Assembly (NCBI GenBank): GCA_013399875.1
Contig: VXAZ01009657.1
Span: 310,001 to 374,000, forward strand
Reading direction: 5' to 3'
Source of the DNA: Gymnorhina tibicen
Taxonomy: Eukaryota > Chordata > Aves > Passeriformes > Artamidae
DNA length: 64,000 nt
Of the stretch, positions 35,852-49,660 are shown piece by piece. The translations under genes and the position numbers were made by a program. The notes under the pieces were generated by a model. That model was not told the DNA's origin and did no database searches. It was given only the letters and a program-made list of their open reading frames with translations. Within the stretch, counting starts at the first letter, position 1. Every line of letters starts with the position of its first letter.

Positions 35852-37113
35852 GTAGTGAATCCACAGAGTTAGGTAGTATATGATTAGTACAATTAAAACT
35901 TCTTCAGACTCTGAGACAGATAATTTAGATTATATGTATTACTATGGTCAGGAGGTTTTATTTGAGTCTTGTATGTGGTAAAGTAATGGAAGTTAGTTAT
36001 TTTGAAAAGCTGATGGCCTAACTAGATTGCCTTGGAGAGTGATCATGCTGAGATTGGAAATGGGAATAAAAGAAGAAACCCCTGTGGAAGGTGTTAAATC
36101 CATCAGCTGTCTGTCAAACTTTGCATACATCATCACCCCTCTAGGGCAGTCACAAGACAACCAGATAGCAGCTGTCTGAAGACAAAGATGTGGTTTTTCA
36201 AGTGACTGTGAGGCAGCCTCCCTTTTCCCTACCCCTTCGTACTGCTGGCTTCAAGAGGAGTCTGGATAGGATCCTTATACCTGACCAACACAGAAGCGCT
36301 CAGTCTGCACTGAAAACAGGGAGATCGGTAGTACTGCATGTAGTGGAGTTTAAGGTAAAACCAGAAATATTCCAAATCAGTCATGTATTCTCCACACTGC
36401 AGGTTGTCAGGCGCTCATCAGTGTCCTGTCTTCTGCCTTTGGGAACAGCCTCACTGTTTGTCTCAGTAATTTGTCTGCCTCTGTCTCTTTGGGAAATTTC
36501 ACTGTGGAGAAAGTCAGATTTATCAGCATTTGTTTTTCACCCAGAAGGAGAAGCATTTTTCAGGATGTGTTTAAAAGCAGCATTTCAAAGGATGGACAGC
36601 CACAGTTTTATTCCTTCTTTTTGTAATCAGATTTTGAAAAGGAAAACACAGCTATTAATTTAATGGAATGCTTGCTTTTATGAAACTGATCTTTGCCACA
36701 GCAAATGACCAAAGGATACTATTACCTTGGGTATTTATGGATGTATTTCCTCAGCTGGAAATATATTTCCTTATAAGTTAGACAATAAGTTATTTTATCA
36801 GAGAAACAGACTTCTTGTCTGTTTCAATATTGCTACTCCTACTGGCATGGCATTTTATTTCTTAGGGTGGTTACATAAAGCCTGAAAAGAAAGAAAGTAC
36901 TGCTTAACTTCACCGAGGGTGTTACTGCTTAATTAGCTTAATCAAAATTTGTTTGATTTTTTTATGTGTGTGTTGTCGTTGATCTTTAGTAGGAGATTAC
37001 AAAATTTAAATAGTGAAAAATTTTTAGACACTTCTGTTTGGCAACTCCATAACCTGAGTATTATTTGAAGCTTCAAAGTCTCTTCAGTGAATTTCAGAAC
37101 TGCTCTTGCAACC
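35852..37113. other. Gene-free stretch
   Basis: No repeat was recognised. The longest frame (36190-36663, plus, 157 codons) begins at GTG rather than ATG and shows no family signature, so it is not called. Confidence 0.55.
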
Positions 37114-37400
37114 TTTCCCTTCCCTTCCCTTCCCTNNNNNNNNNNNNNNNNNNNNNNNNNNNNNNNNNNNNNNNNNNNNNNNNNNNNNNNNNNNNNNNNN
37201 NNNNNNNNNNNNNNNNNNNNNNNNNNNNNNNNNNNNNNNNNNNNNNNNNNNNNNNNNNNNNNNNNNNNNNNNNNNNNNNNNNNNNNNNNNNNNNNNNNNN
37301 NNNNNNNNNNNNNNNNNNNNNNNNNNNNNNNNNNNNNNNNNNNNNNNNNNNNNNNNNNNNNNNNNNCCCTTCCCTTCCCTTCCCTTCCCTTCCCTTCCCT
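37114..37400. repeat. (CCCTT)n pentanucleotide satellite with assembly gap
   Basis: Perfect CCCTT units flank a run of 231 N (37136-37366) on both sides. The true array length is unknown; the gap is probably the collapsed middle of the same repeat. The purine strand reads AAGGG. Reading frames across the N run are meaningless. Confidence 0.97.
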
Positions 37401-40400
37401 ATTTTGTTTTAACAAAACATGAATCTATATTCAAAACTAAGTGAATGAAGCAATTCAAACTCTTTTTCTGCTCAAAGTAGGTATAAGGCAGATTATAGGG
37501 TTTTTTTCCATTGGCTTTCAGTTCAGAAATTAACCCTCATTGTCTATAAGAATGGATTTCACTGTGTACAAACTCAAGTGATTTTTTGAGGGGACTATGA
37601 ATATACAGGTTAATAATGAACAGGTATATCTGATTCCTTCTAGCTCTAGGTGTAAATTACACTAAAGCTTAACCCTTTTCAAGAGGTAGAATACTCTTTT
37701 GCAGTTCATTTTTGCATTTGAATGTTTTAGGGCCTTGTCCAATGTTTAGAGCTGCACACATATTCTTATAAGAACCAGACAGTACTCAATGATAAAATAA
37801 TAATGATAATTTAAAAAACACCAACAACAGCAGTAGATCAGTGGAGAGAAGCTATGAGGCTGCTTTCAAAGAGCTCACAGCAATGAGTTATAGGTGTTGT
37901 TTCCTGATGTTGTTCCTGAGACATCACATTTCTACCGCAGCAGAAGTACTGGGATTTTCTTATATTGGCACAATTAATTTCCGATTCCCATATGTTGGTA
38001 TAAAAAGCTCTTTATTCTGGCATGGTACCACAATTTCTTCTGAAATAACTGCTTATGTATTCTTTCAGTCACTTTTTACAGAAGCAAACTGAAACTATTA
38101 AAGGAAGAAAGGGAACAAGGATAGAAGAAAAAAAGGGTGGGGGAGAAGAAGTTGCTATAATTAGTTCCAAAAGGAAGAATCTGGTGCATTTCCAGCTCAG
38201 CACGCTCATCAACACCGCTGGAGAATGTGCAGTACATGTTAAACAGCTCCTTTCTGCTCTGTAAACATAGGCATGATTCCTTGCAGTGCAAAAGAAAAAC
38301 AATTCCACTATCAATAATCTACAAAAACACTTCTACCAGCCACCTCTGTTTTATAAAAAATTCCATCTGTCTAACACTTCTGACTTTCTAGGAGCTGATG
38401 CATCTTTTTTATCAGTTTCTTTTTTTGAAGTTGATCAAGACCAAAGACCATTCTCAGTCACAAACCTCTAAATATCTTTTAGGTTTTGTTCAGTTACTTT
38501 CTTCCTAATCCTTCCTAGAAATATTGTCTACATAAACTTCATTATTTTTATTTTTACATCTATATAATATCTGCAGCTATCTATATATTTGACTTATATT
38601 GATAGAGTAATGTCTTAAACTATATGATTGAATGTTGGAATATTCTTTCTGGTAACAACAAAACCTGCAAGTTTGGGATTCATATCCTTTCCTTTCCTAC
38701 CTATTTTAACATTTGCTTTAAAAAGTCCTTTCTTGCTTCAGCAGTAATGTAAAAAACCTCTGGATCAAAGGCAGATGTAGCTATGCAGAAAGAATTTCAA
38801 CCCCTTTTCTTCTAGTCATACAAGTAGCTGGTACAAGCCAGTATGAAGGCAGACAGAGTTTACTGCACCCTAAGACTGCTGAAAATGGTATCCTTGGGAA
38901 GCTTGTGGAGCTTGAGGTAGTGAATGAAACCACCTTTTGAAATGTAATAAAAATTACTGCACGGGCATAGGAGTGCATCACTGCAAAACAGAAAGTGGAA
39001 ACTTCAGATCTGGAACTCAGAAACATGGTTTCCTCTTTCTTGACTTTTAGAGAACCATCTCCCTCTCTAATGAATACTCCTGTGCTTTGGCAGACACTTA
39101 ACTTTTGCTGTGGAAGCACCAGATGATCCCAAAAAATGAAACCATGTTGTGACAGGCATAAAACTCTCTGAAGAGGAGACTCTCTCTGCCAAGGACTGAA
39201 TACTCTACGTATATTTAACTTGCAAGCTGAACTCATTTCAGAGAACTGAGATATACTCAGGCTTTCCCAGAAGCCTAATCTTCAAGGTTTATTTTGCAAC
39301 AAGAAGGGCTTATGTCCATCGCTCCTTTTTAAAAAGCATGGTAACACCTAAATGTTTGCTCTTGCCTCTTTCTACACAAAAGGCGGTTTCTTTGAGGAAA
39401 AAACCCCAGAATTGAGACAGGTGGCATTGCTGAAGATGAGTAACTGTGGCTCTCTCCAGAGTCTGTCGAAATGACTCCTGCAGAAGGCAGGTATCTATCA
39501 TCAGAAGTGATACAAATGGCCCCTTTGCTCCTAAGTAAGGCAAGGTATTATAATATTTGAGGTGATTTCCTCCTCTCCTTTAACACTGCTGTTGCAGCCA
39601 GCGAGCATTCAGCTTCCATTAGAGTTATTTAGTCAGCCTCTTTGGGAGCATGTTGGTTAGGCAGTGACCCATTCTTTGGTGCTCCTCCAGGGGAGGTGCC
39701 TGGCATCTGTTAGAAACTACAAGGTCATTAGGCTTGTGAAAGCCCTACTCTGCACAAATAAATGTCTTGCAGCAAGTACCACATTTCAACACACTGTTCT
39801 CCAGTCCAGTGTCCAGGCTATGTCACATAAACAAGACAATGCTCGGTGAATATTCACTCTTCTGTTCATCCTGGCTGAGTTGTATGTTGCAATTATCTAA
39901 TTTTTTTTCTCAGGGTGAAAGTTACTGTTCATCAAACAAAGGATTTCTTCCCAATCTTTAAGATCTTCTGTTATATTTTTTTTGTCTGAGCTACATCTCT
40001 AGAAGAGATTAAAAGTTTATTTTTATCATTAAGAGAATTTTACTGTCTGGGATGCTTGTTGTCCCCCCTTTTCTACTGTACAGTAAAGTAGGCATAGAGG
40101 GAGCAAGGTTACTGAACCTCACCCTGAAAAAGGGACAGAATTAAGAGCATGCCCTGTACACATGAATTCAAGTTCTGGATTAAGGTTTAAGCACTGTCTC
40201 TGTAGTCTTGGACTTATTTTTTGATGTATATCTCTTCAGAAGGAGAATATATTTGATGTGAACACTCTGCTCTGTCCATAAGTACTGATCTCTTTTGGCA
40301 CAGTCACTCAAAAGGCTTGAATTTTGTATCAACTGTAAATACTTACTTCATATTCATTGTATTTTACAATAGTACAAAACATACTTCCAGTTAGTTTGAT

Positions 40401-42149
40401 TCATTGTACTGTTTAAGATAATGATGGCCACTGGAAAAATCATTTCTAAAATGTAGGAAGAAAAAATGCATTTTTCAGGCATGAAATTTCAATACACTGA
40501 CCTTTGCAATACTGTTTGAATGACAAGAACACAAAAACCTTATTGGAAATGTGACATTTACTTTCAAATATTTCCATTTATCCAGACAGTGGGGGTTTTT
40601 TATGGGATTATTTTTCAAAGTTTGATTTTCTTTTAGTTTTTCTTTACATTTCTGTTTGAACTCATGCATTTTTTTGAGTTTGCTGTAGGTGGACAAATGG
40701 AGTTTCTAATGAAAGGCAGTCCATAAGACTGGTATGCCTGCACAAGCTGAAAAACTGATGTTCTAACATTTTGTTTTTCTTCACAGCCAAGCCAACAACT
40801 TTTTTTTTATCATCTTTCAAAAGGAAGTGCTGTTATGTATTTTTGAACGCTGAATACACTGAATTATATCTTAGCCTAGAAGAACACTATCACAAGGATC
40901 AGTACCTCGAGAGCTAGTGGCTACCCTTAATTCCATTTTTGTAAGCACATACGTTCTGCAGGCCCAGTATCAATATTGTTATAAATATGTAAACCATTAT
41001 TCTAATTAACTACTTAGCTAATCTTATTCTTAACAAAATTGAATTGTTGGCACAATTAAGACTAATTTGTGTTCTGATTTTTATCAACAATGTTAAAAGC
41101 TGTATTATTGGAGTAACTTAGTAGGAGGATGTTCTCTGTACTGATAAAAAGGACATTCTTGTCAGCAAGCACAGTGCTTTCATGTATGGTGTAAAATAGA
41201 TCAAAGATCTGTAATTATTCTCTGACATCATAAATATGCAAGCATTTTAAAATTTAAATTTCACAGTATTAAAAGTGTAAGTTATTAATTAGATGTATTA
41301 TGTTCGGTTTACAATGTGAATAACTTGTTCATGAATATATATTCCCTTATCAAGTATTTTGGGAAACTAATTTGAATGTAACCTTTGCAATATGCAAATG
41401 CGTTAAAACATTTCATTCTATTAGCTGATTATTCTATTCCACTTCATCTATTATTCTATTTCAGTCTTTTGTCTTCACATTAGTTTGCTTTTCCAGGTTC
41501 TGTTAAAATTTAATTAATTACAGTTTTCTACCTTACTTCTTACTTTGGCTCAATATGCTTAGTACAAAACAAAAATCTTTCAAACTGCTGAGATAGTTGT
41601 TCTTCCCATCTTCTTTTTAAGGCATTAGATAGAATTTCCCATTACATCTACTTCTTTTTAAAACATTATATTCTTCTGTGGGCTCCATTCTGTGTGAAAG
41701 AAGAAACTGCACTTCATGAAGCTAAAATTTTGTTCCCACTTAAGATTTATAATAGTCACTCATGACACTGGAAGTAGAATCTGACCACAAGTAACTACTG
41801 CAATCATAAAAAAAATTCCCTTTGCCAAAGAAGCACTTTGTTCGGTTTTCCATTAAACAATTTGTGAATTTTTTACAAATCTTAAAAAATTACGTATTTA
41901 TAGTAATATTTCTAAAGACACTTTGTACGTAAGAATATTAAGCTCATTTAAATTTTCATCATTTCAAGATTTAGGCAGATTTTTATCGAATTATTTCATT
42001 ATCTTCAATATGAATGTTTAAATGATCGGAAGGAACAATTTACTGAAAGCTATCTCCAAAGTCACATCAAGTGGAGATAAGTTTGCCTTAGTGTGACTAA
42101 TCTTATACATGTAGTCAAGACAGATTTCTAGCACATTGTGGGATTCTGT
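37401..42149. other. Gene-free AT-rich stretch
   Basis: No gene could be supported. The 151-codon minus-strand ATG frame at 38781-39236 is the longest; it has no recognised domain, signal peptide or codon bias. No transposon was recognised. The segment 40980-41420 is particularly AT-rich. Confidence 0.55.
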
Positions 42150-42940
42150 TTTGAATTCCACCTGTTGGTTTTGCTGTGCCTTAAATCATTCCTCCCTTGC
42201 TGGGGGAGGATTTCTGAGTCCTTGTCTGGATTTTGGTTAATTAAAGGATGTTCAGCCTTCTCTGCTCTCAGATAGTTTATTAAGTCTCATCAGAAAAGTT
42301 AGGAGTACAGCAGAGGGATGTGAATGCTGAGGAAAATGCACAGAATGCCGCCGAAATCAAGATAACACGGCGTTTTTAAAGCTAAACAATCCAATCGGTG
42401 TTTGAAACGACAGATATTTTCACTTTTCTACCAATATTCAACAAATGTTTTTAAAACGTCCACAGGAACTGCGGATTTTTCTATCCAATCACTTTAAACA
42501 ATTTTTCTGCATTAAATGGAGTAGTAAGAAGAAGAAGAAGAAGGTTATAAAACAACAACAATCCTCCATTTTGGAGTTTTTGCTTTTTATCTATTTTGCT
42601 ACTTTAACAAACCCAACACCTTTATATTTTCACCCTGTGCTACCTTACATAATATTCCATCATCTAGTTCACACCGCAGTGCGTTCAAGTTCTTCCCAGA
42701 GAGTTGGCAGCTTTCTCCATGGACGAAGGTCAAAACCAGTGCCATCCATGGGGGTAAAACTCCTTAAAACAGGCAGGGAAATATTCCCCTCACTCTGGGC
42801 TCCCACAGCACATCAAGGACTTTCTCAGAACGGGAACTGCACCACTGTGCCTCTGATGTATCCCAAGCTTTGATAGGTTAGCACTTGACAGAGCAATTTC
42901 CTTATTGTTTTATCGGTAGTGTCCTGAAACCGCCCTGACA
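42150..42940 (-). mobile_element. Solo LTR, about 0.8 kb
   Basis: On the minus strand it starts TGTCAGGGCGGTTTCAGGAC (right edge 42940). It has a CCAAT-type GATTGGAT, a TTTAAAAAC TATA-like box near 42380, and AATAAA (complement of 42276-42281) followed by U5-like sequence. The left edge is uncertain, between about 42150 and 42230. No target-site duplication was found. The frame at 42445-42873 lies inside U3 and is not a gene. An AAG repeat lies within at 42526-42543. Confidence 0.65.
42526..42543. repeat. (AAG)6 microsatellite
   Basis: Six perfect AAG units inside the LTR at 42.1-42.9 kb. Confidence 0.95.
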
Positions 42941-45900
42941 GAACTTCTTCCAGTCTAACGTGCTGGGTATGTTTTTCTTAATAATAACCTTTTCAATTTT
43001 AAAGGTTTTAGTTGTAGACAAATTCTTCTTAGCTGTAGCTTTGTTATTCGTAAGACAGTGTCGATATGACATATAAAGCAGCAGTACAAAATTTATTTAT
43101 TAATTATATACCTTCTGTATAATTCCATTCTGTAGTGAAATTTCAAATGATTAATGGAAATTGTACTCAACTGGAACTAATATTCTTTTTTTCCCCATAT
43201 GTTTTGCCTTTCATTGGACATGGGGGGGAAAAAAAGCCAAGCTAGGGACAAGAAGAATCTAGCCCAAATCTCTTTTTATCCACAAGAAGTGAAAAGTTTT
43301 AACATCACTGATGTTATAATTGTTAAATATTAATTTAATCAATGAGATGAAAATTTTCAAACATAAAAAAATGCAATTTCTTCAGAATAATTTCTGTATT
43401 TAAGAAAGAGGCTACTCAGATTTATGGGTTTATTTCACCCCCCAAAAATTGTTCACACTATTAGAGACAGTTTATTAATTTAATTTGTTAATTTTTTTTA
43501 AATTTTAATTTTGTTTTTAATTGAATTTTGTCTTTTTTAGAGAGTGCTGTTAAGTATTTACTAAAAATAATTTCTTCACGCTGAAAAAGTCAATTAGTTT
43601 TTGTTCTGAAAAACAATTTAAGTTGTGGCTTAAATTTTTCTTCCCTTAATTTACACAGAAACTCAAAGTGCAAGTACCAGTCCTGTGCTAATAGATTCAC
43701 TTTCTTTTCTGTAATTGCTACACAACCACCATTCATAATTTTTTCCCAATAAATTGGAATGACAGAGTGGTAGATTATCATAGGATTTTCTAAGAGATTG
43801 TGTATTTCTTTCCTAGTCAACCATGACTAATTTCAATAGCTAGAAGAAAATTAATAATCTGATAGGAACACGTGGGAACTACTTAAATATTTGCAAAATG
43901 TAAGGAATGTATACATTTCAGATGTCACCATTACAGCAGAAACTGCTCTAAAAGGTTCTGAAGCATCTTAAAGAGCTTTATCTTTTGACAAATTGACTGA
44001 TAAAATTTAACCTGAGGAAAAATCCTTGCTCCTACTTTGTTGTAATACTGGCATTGTACTGTTGATGTGTTTTTCATGCTGTGTTTGACTGTTTAGTAAA
44101 AGAATGTCTTGCATTTAATCACAGATTTTTTAAAATCAGTTTTAAATATCCTACAGAGTAGTTTTCTTAAACTATTTTATGCACAGATTAAAATCTCAGA
44201 CCTAAAGACCACAGGCTATATCAATGACATTGAATTCACTGGTTTAAAAGGGAGTTTTCTTTTAAATACAAATGGTATAATCTTTCCCACTTCAATGTTA
44301 TTTCTGCTTGAATAGGAACAGAATAAAATCCATGTAAAAGCCTGATGACTTTGTCTACATTGCCTTAAATGTAGTCTACATTTTTGTAAAATGACCATGA
44401 TTTTGATGCCTCCATTTTTATTTGCTCAAGCTGAGATATTTCAATGAAGCGTTGCACCCAGTAAAGCAACTCAGCATTTCCTGAAGACATGTCGTATTTG
44501 TGAAATATTTGTGCACCTCTGTACCAGTATAAGGGGGTGTTTTCAGTACTTTTACATCAGCACAGTTAATTTGGGGAGTAAGCAAGCACCAATGTGATAA
44601 ATAGAATTATTTGTGCAAAATTACTATGAAAATAGCTGTTGAAACCTTTTTGGAATGGTAACTTTAATTTTCCTACAGTAAATATCAAAGTCTGCAGCAG
44701 AGATAAGTTGAAGCCCCAGGATCACCTGAGTAACTGACTTTCCAAATCATGTTTATCTTCCACATCACTGGAAGCCTGCTCATTGTTTTGTGTACTTTGT
44801 ACTACTGCATCTAATTCTACCAGGTATTTACAATATGTCAGCAAGGTCCTGGACTCTTTATGGGAGAGCAAATTAAAGCAGCCTAGTGAAACCTGCTTTC
44901 TCTGTTTCCAGGAATAAGGCTATGAAACTGACTATTCACCTGATTAATGAATACATTTGATTTATTAGATTAAATATTAGTTTAAAATTTACCTCAAAAT
45001 TTAAAAATATCTAGAAAGCAAGATAATACTTATGATTTTAAGGTGGTTTTTTTCACAAGCCGCATGAGAACTGATGAGGTTGCTAACAGACAATCTGGTT
45101 ACCATTCACTAACAAAGTGGCATGAAAGACAAAGGCACACAAGTTCTACACATACGATAAACAAACAAGGTGATTTTAATTATTATGCAGAAAGTTGCAG
45201 TAAGACTTAGCGTGAGATTTAATGTAGTTTAAAGTGGCTCCTACCAAAGGAGGTATGGGTGGCTGGTAAAACACCACCAGGAGATTTGGCATTTGACCTG
45301 CTATTGAGCAGTATTTTAAAAACAGCTTTAGACATGAAATGATTAATTCACTAGAAATTCTCCTTCACTTTGTCTTGCCTTCTAAATTTTCGTGTCATGT
45401 CTGTTTTGCCGTCACATTTCTTAAGTGATGACCCACCGAAGGAAATAAACCTCACTTAAAATGAAGTCTGACTATAAGAAACATTTTGTCCTTATTGATC
45501 TAATTATGAAAAGGTCTTTCTACTGAAACATTTTCTCTCTGTTGCTGAGTTAAATATGGGGAAATTCCAGACTTCTCCTGTAGTTACTGAAAACATGTTT
45601 TGAATTATTAGCCTTGCTGAATACTTCCTTCATTAGTTCGTTATGGATTTTCCCTTGAAAGGGTCTTTTGAAAAGTAGCATTACATGTTTCCATCTAATG
45701 ACATTGAAGCTCTTTGGTCAGTGTTTCAGAAAAAAATGGATTAATGAAATTTGTTTTTCTTTTCCACATTGAGCAAATGACCAATAATGATCTTAATAAT
45801 GTTGTCTGGATCTGACAGATGAAGAAATATTGATTTTTAAAATTACAGTATGAACTGGGTATAGATAACAGCAGAAGCAGGACCTCCAAAAGACCTTCCA

Positions 45901-46475
45901 GTATAGTTATTACCTTGAATCATAAATTCATGACTGTTCATCTAGAAATAACCTCCTTGCGTGTGGGATCCAGTACAGTTAATCTTTCCGTGGTGTTTTT
46001 CAATCTATGCAAACACTTATGTTCACACTTTCCATTCTGTGATGGTAAAGTATCAGAATTTTGGTTTTCACAATCAAGATATGATATAACTATAACTTCA
46101 AAGGCACTGTGTAAGATTTGAGGCAACTAAACTTCAGCCAAAGAACACAACGAAATATTTTGCAATATGTACTTTTGAATCACCCATGGTGCTCCCTCCA
46201 GTTATAGTCTGGAAAATTTTCCCTACAGTATTTCTTGAACATATGTAAATACCTAAGCTTCTTGGCTGCTGGTGCAAAGAAATACTGTGCCTAACCCAGA
46301 AGTATATTAATATATTAGAAAGGTAATACTGACATTGCAGCAGATAATAGAAATAGGTGTAAATGGAGAGAGGAGATAGAGAGAAAAACTAGGGTTCCAC
46401 ATTGATTCTGAAATTCTTTTTCCACTGAATAGGTACTCAACAGTATTAGAGCCTTGAGCATAAGGGGATCTGTCT

Positions 46476-46524
46476 CTGAAATGGTATTACACTAGATTAC
46501 ACTGAAATGGTATTACACTAGATT
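46476..46524. repeat. 26-bp tandem duplication
   Basis: CTGAAATGGTATTACACTAG begins at 46476 and again at 46502; the copies agree over about 23 bases. Confidence 0.9.
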
Positions 46525-49500
46525 TCTTTAACACCAGATGCATTCATGCAAAAATGCAACACAGCACACAGCAGTAAAGTATTGGGAGGTTTTATTAAAT
46601 TCAGCACTCCCTCACTCTGCCTTCCTGGACAACTCTATGTAATTTATTTGTGCTAATAACATTAGACTGCAAATGTTAGATTAATGGGCACCAGAAAGTT
46701 CTTGCCTTTTCCTACAGGGCAATCAGTGTTTACAGCCAAAAACAATTCAGCAAATGTCCTTTGCAACATACTAAATATTAATCATTTTTGTAGGTAAATA
46801 CAGGATTTATGGTTAATTTACTGTATTTGCCACCAGCACAAAAAAGAAATTTTAAAAGCTCACTATCCAATCTTACCCCATTCAAATGAATGTGACCACT
46901 TAAAGAAGGGTAGATTAGGGTTTCTTTTTAGACAGACACATTGCATACTTCTTGAGAAATTAAGTAGGAGAAAGGCATAGTTTAGTTTACCCCCAAGCAG
47001 GTAGTTACGTTCCATAACAGTGACTTATGTTATGTAGCAGCTTTGAGCATGGAAAGTGGCCCTAGTGTTTCTGACCATGGCCACAGCCACAGGCAAAGAG
47101 GTGTTCAGGTTCCATGTAACCACAAAATCCAGCCACTAATGGAATGTCAAAATGGACCAGCGTTTGTCTTTCACAGTATATGAGACAGCAAAATGATCAC
47201 TTTTCAATCATTAGAGGCCACTGGAAAATTACTGAGAAATTACTGTATCTGATCCAGCCATTGGTACTGTATACTATTATGACAATTTTTATTGGAAAGG
47301 AAAGGAAAATGCAGCTACAAATTCATTAAGATATTTTGGATTGTTCAGTATTTTCTAACCATATACACCAAAATGTATATGCAGGGGTGGTGGGTGAAAA
47401 TAAAAGTGTAAGAGGATGTATTTTATTTTCTTGTAGCTTTTATTGTGCTGTGCAAAGGCAGACTTGAAACTGTTCTGGGAGTAAAGAATTAAGAAACATA
47501 CAGAGCAAGAAAGTAGCTATGAAACAAGTGGTTTCTTTCAAAGTAGACTATGACAAAAACAATGACTCCAAAATAATTAATTTGAAAATTACAAAGGTAT
47601 TTTTATGAGTAAATACGTTCTGCATTTCTTATGTTCAACTCTGTATAATACAATGACAGAATCTATTCTCAGCCACCTTGTCTTGTTATAAACATCAGGA
47701 AAAGATACAGGAAGTATCCAGCAATGCAGGTTTGCTTAACAAAGCAGTAATACAGTATTTTCTACAGAATTTCAAAATAGTATTTCAAATAACCTATTTA
47801 TAGTTGGAATTGTTTGGGGCATATTTGGCAGGGAAAGTAACACATAAGCAGTTGATAACAAAATTAATAAAATCTGGCTTTTTTCTATATACTCCCAGTA
47901 ATTCCAAGTTATAATCTACTTATAGTGTGTCCCACACCAATGGAAAAATAATTTCAAGCTTGTATAGAGGCAAGAATATTATTTTTACTTAATGTAATTC
48001 TCATGCACCTCAAAAAAAGTGAAACTCATATGTTTGGGGAAACCAAAGAAAAAAAGTAGGAGGGTTTTGGCTGTTCAAAAGCTTGTCCCTCGAAGGGAGA
48101 AACCCATCAAGCAGTGTCCCACAAAATTTATCTTTCCTCTGATATGACTATAGGAAATCCTGTCTCCCTGAGATAATCACAATTCAAGGCTCAAGGTAGT
48201 AGAAGGCCTTAAATAAGCATTAAACTATTTCACAGTTATAAGTATGTATTAAAAGAAAAAGACGAGATTGGTATTAAATATTTTAAAAACTGTGGAACAT
48301 TGCAGGACTGGTAATCCAAGAATCAAGTGCCCTTATCCTGAAAGCGTGCAGCTTTCAGACATGTAGGATATGTAAAGTAAAGGATATTACTTAATCAGGT
48401 AAACAAAAGTATTGCACAAATACTCAGCCAGCTTCAGAACCGAAAACTGTGTTGTCCTGGCAGTGCCCCCACCTCGGACTGTCTGTGCAGGAACATTTGT
48501 TTGCTGACCAAGGCTAAGGCAGTGCTATTATGTGGGTAAGACCCTCCTGCTTTTTACTGTTGCAATGATATCAATTTTTATTCTGCTGTCTAAAAAGATG
48601 TTAATGGACTAAACAAACAATATGGTTTTAGTGACCAAAGCTGATGTTCTAACTGTTTGCTTTCCATGAAATATATGTTTGACATGTCATTGTGGTAATT
48701 TTCGCAATTAAATTGTTGTTTGTTCATCTATTGGAGAGGCAGCACTTAGCAAACATTACTGGATGGAGACATGACAAATATTTGCTTAAATAGTTAATCA
48801 CTGGAAGTGTACAGAGATCATAATAATGGAAAAAAGTCAGAAGCTTACAGCATAATTTTATTAAGAGGCAAAGAGAAAACATTTAAAAAATTCTGTTGTG
48901 ATTTGTTTAGATTGAGTGAAGAACTCAACCCCTTGTCATGACTTTAAATGAAGCAGGAGTCTGCACACTGCTAGTTAACCTTTACTTAGATAAAACTAAA
49001 CCAAGGCTTCTCATTTTTGAAATTTCTTAACTTTGGGAAGAAATAGAGAAAGGACACTGTCTCTAGATTTTGAACTTACGCCTTTACCTGAATTCTGTTG
49101 ATGCAAGTGTGATTCTCCCATTTCAGAAAGGCTGGTATTTAATCTTACAATAAATTTAAATTCTGAGTGTCAACACTCCTAAACTTAGGAAAATAGGGTG
49201 AGTATTGGCATATCTAGTTTATTTTTAAGAAGCTTTCTATGGAGTTAGTGTTTGTTACATGCTGAAATAAAACAAAGGAAACAGTGGTTTTTCCACAGGG
49301 TTCAGTCCAATCAACACTTAAATGTTCCAAATCACTTCAAATGGGATGGAGGGTTGTGGTGGGGGAAATAGTTGAATTGAACATCAGATTCTTCCTGCAA
49401 AGACATGCATTGGTCAAGGGAGTACTTCCTGCTAATACTCTGTGTGGTCCACGGTCCACTGTGTAAAGCACCAGCATGTTTTAAAAAGCAAACAAAAAAA

Positions 49501-49605
49501 TTGATACGGTATGGCAAAGTGAGAAACTATGAGGGGGTTAAACCCACTTCTTTTTCTTTTCATCTGCATTTGTCTTACAAGTCTAAGAAAACACAAAAAC
49601 ACTTC

Positions 49606-49660
49606 AAAATTAAAAAAAAAAATAAAGGAAAACCAACCAACCAAACAAACAAAACCCCAG
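49606..49660. repeat. Low-complexity poly-A / CCAA / CAAA
   Basis: A-run, then (CCAA)3-like and (CAAA)2-like units. It makes long spurious frames on both strands. Confidence 0.85.

Noticed and set aside
36190..36663. 157-codon plus-strand frame
   Set aside because: It starts at GTG and has no family signature, no splice context and no repeat match; treated as chance.
37065..37444. Frames running through the N gap
   Set aside because: They consist mostly of unknown residues and a pentamer repeat.
38781..39236. 151-codon minus-strand ATG frame
   Set aside because: Longest ATG frame in the desert, but without a domain, signal peptide or conserved motif. Length alone is not enough; a homology search could reopen it.
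42445..42873. 142-codon plus-strand frame
   Set aside because: It lies antisense within the U3 of a minus-strand LTR.
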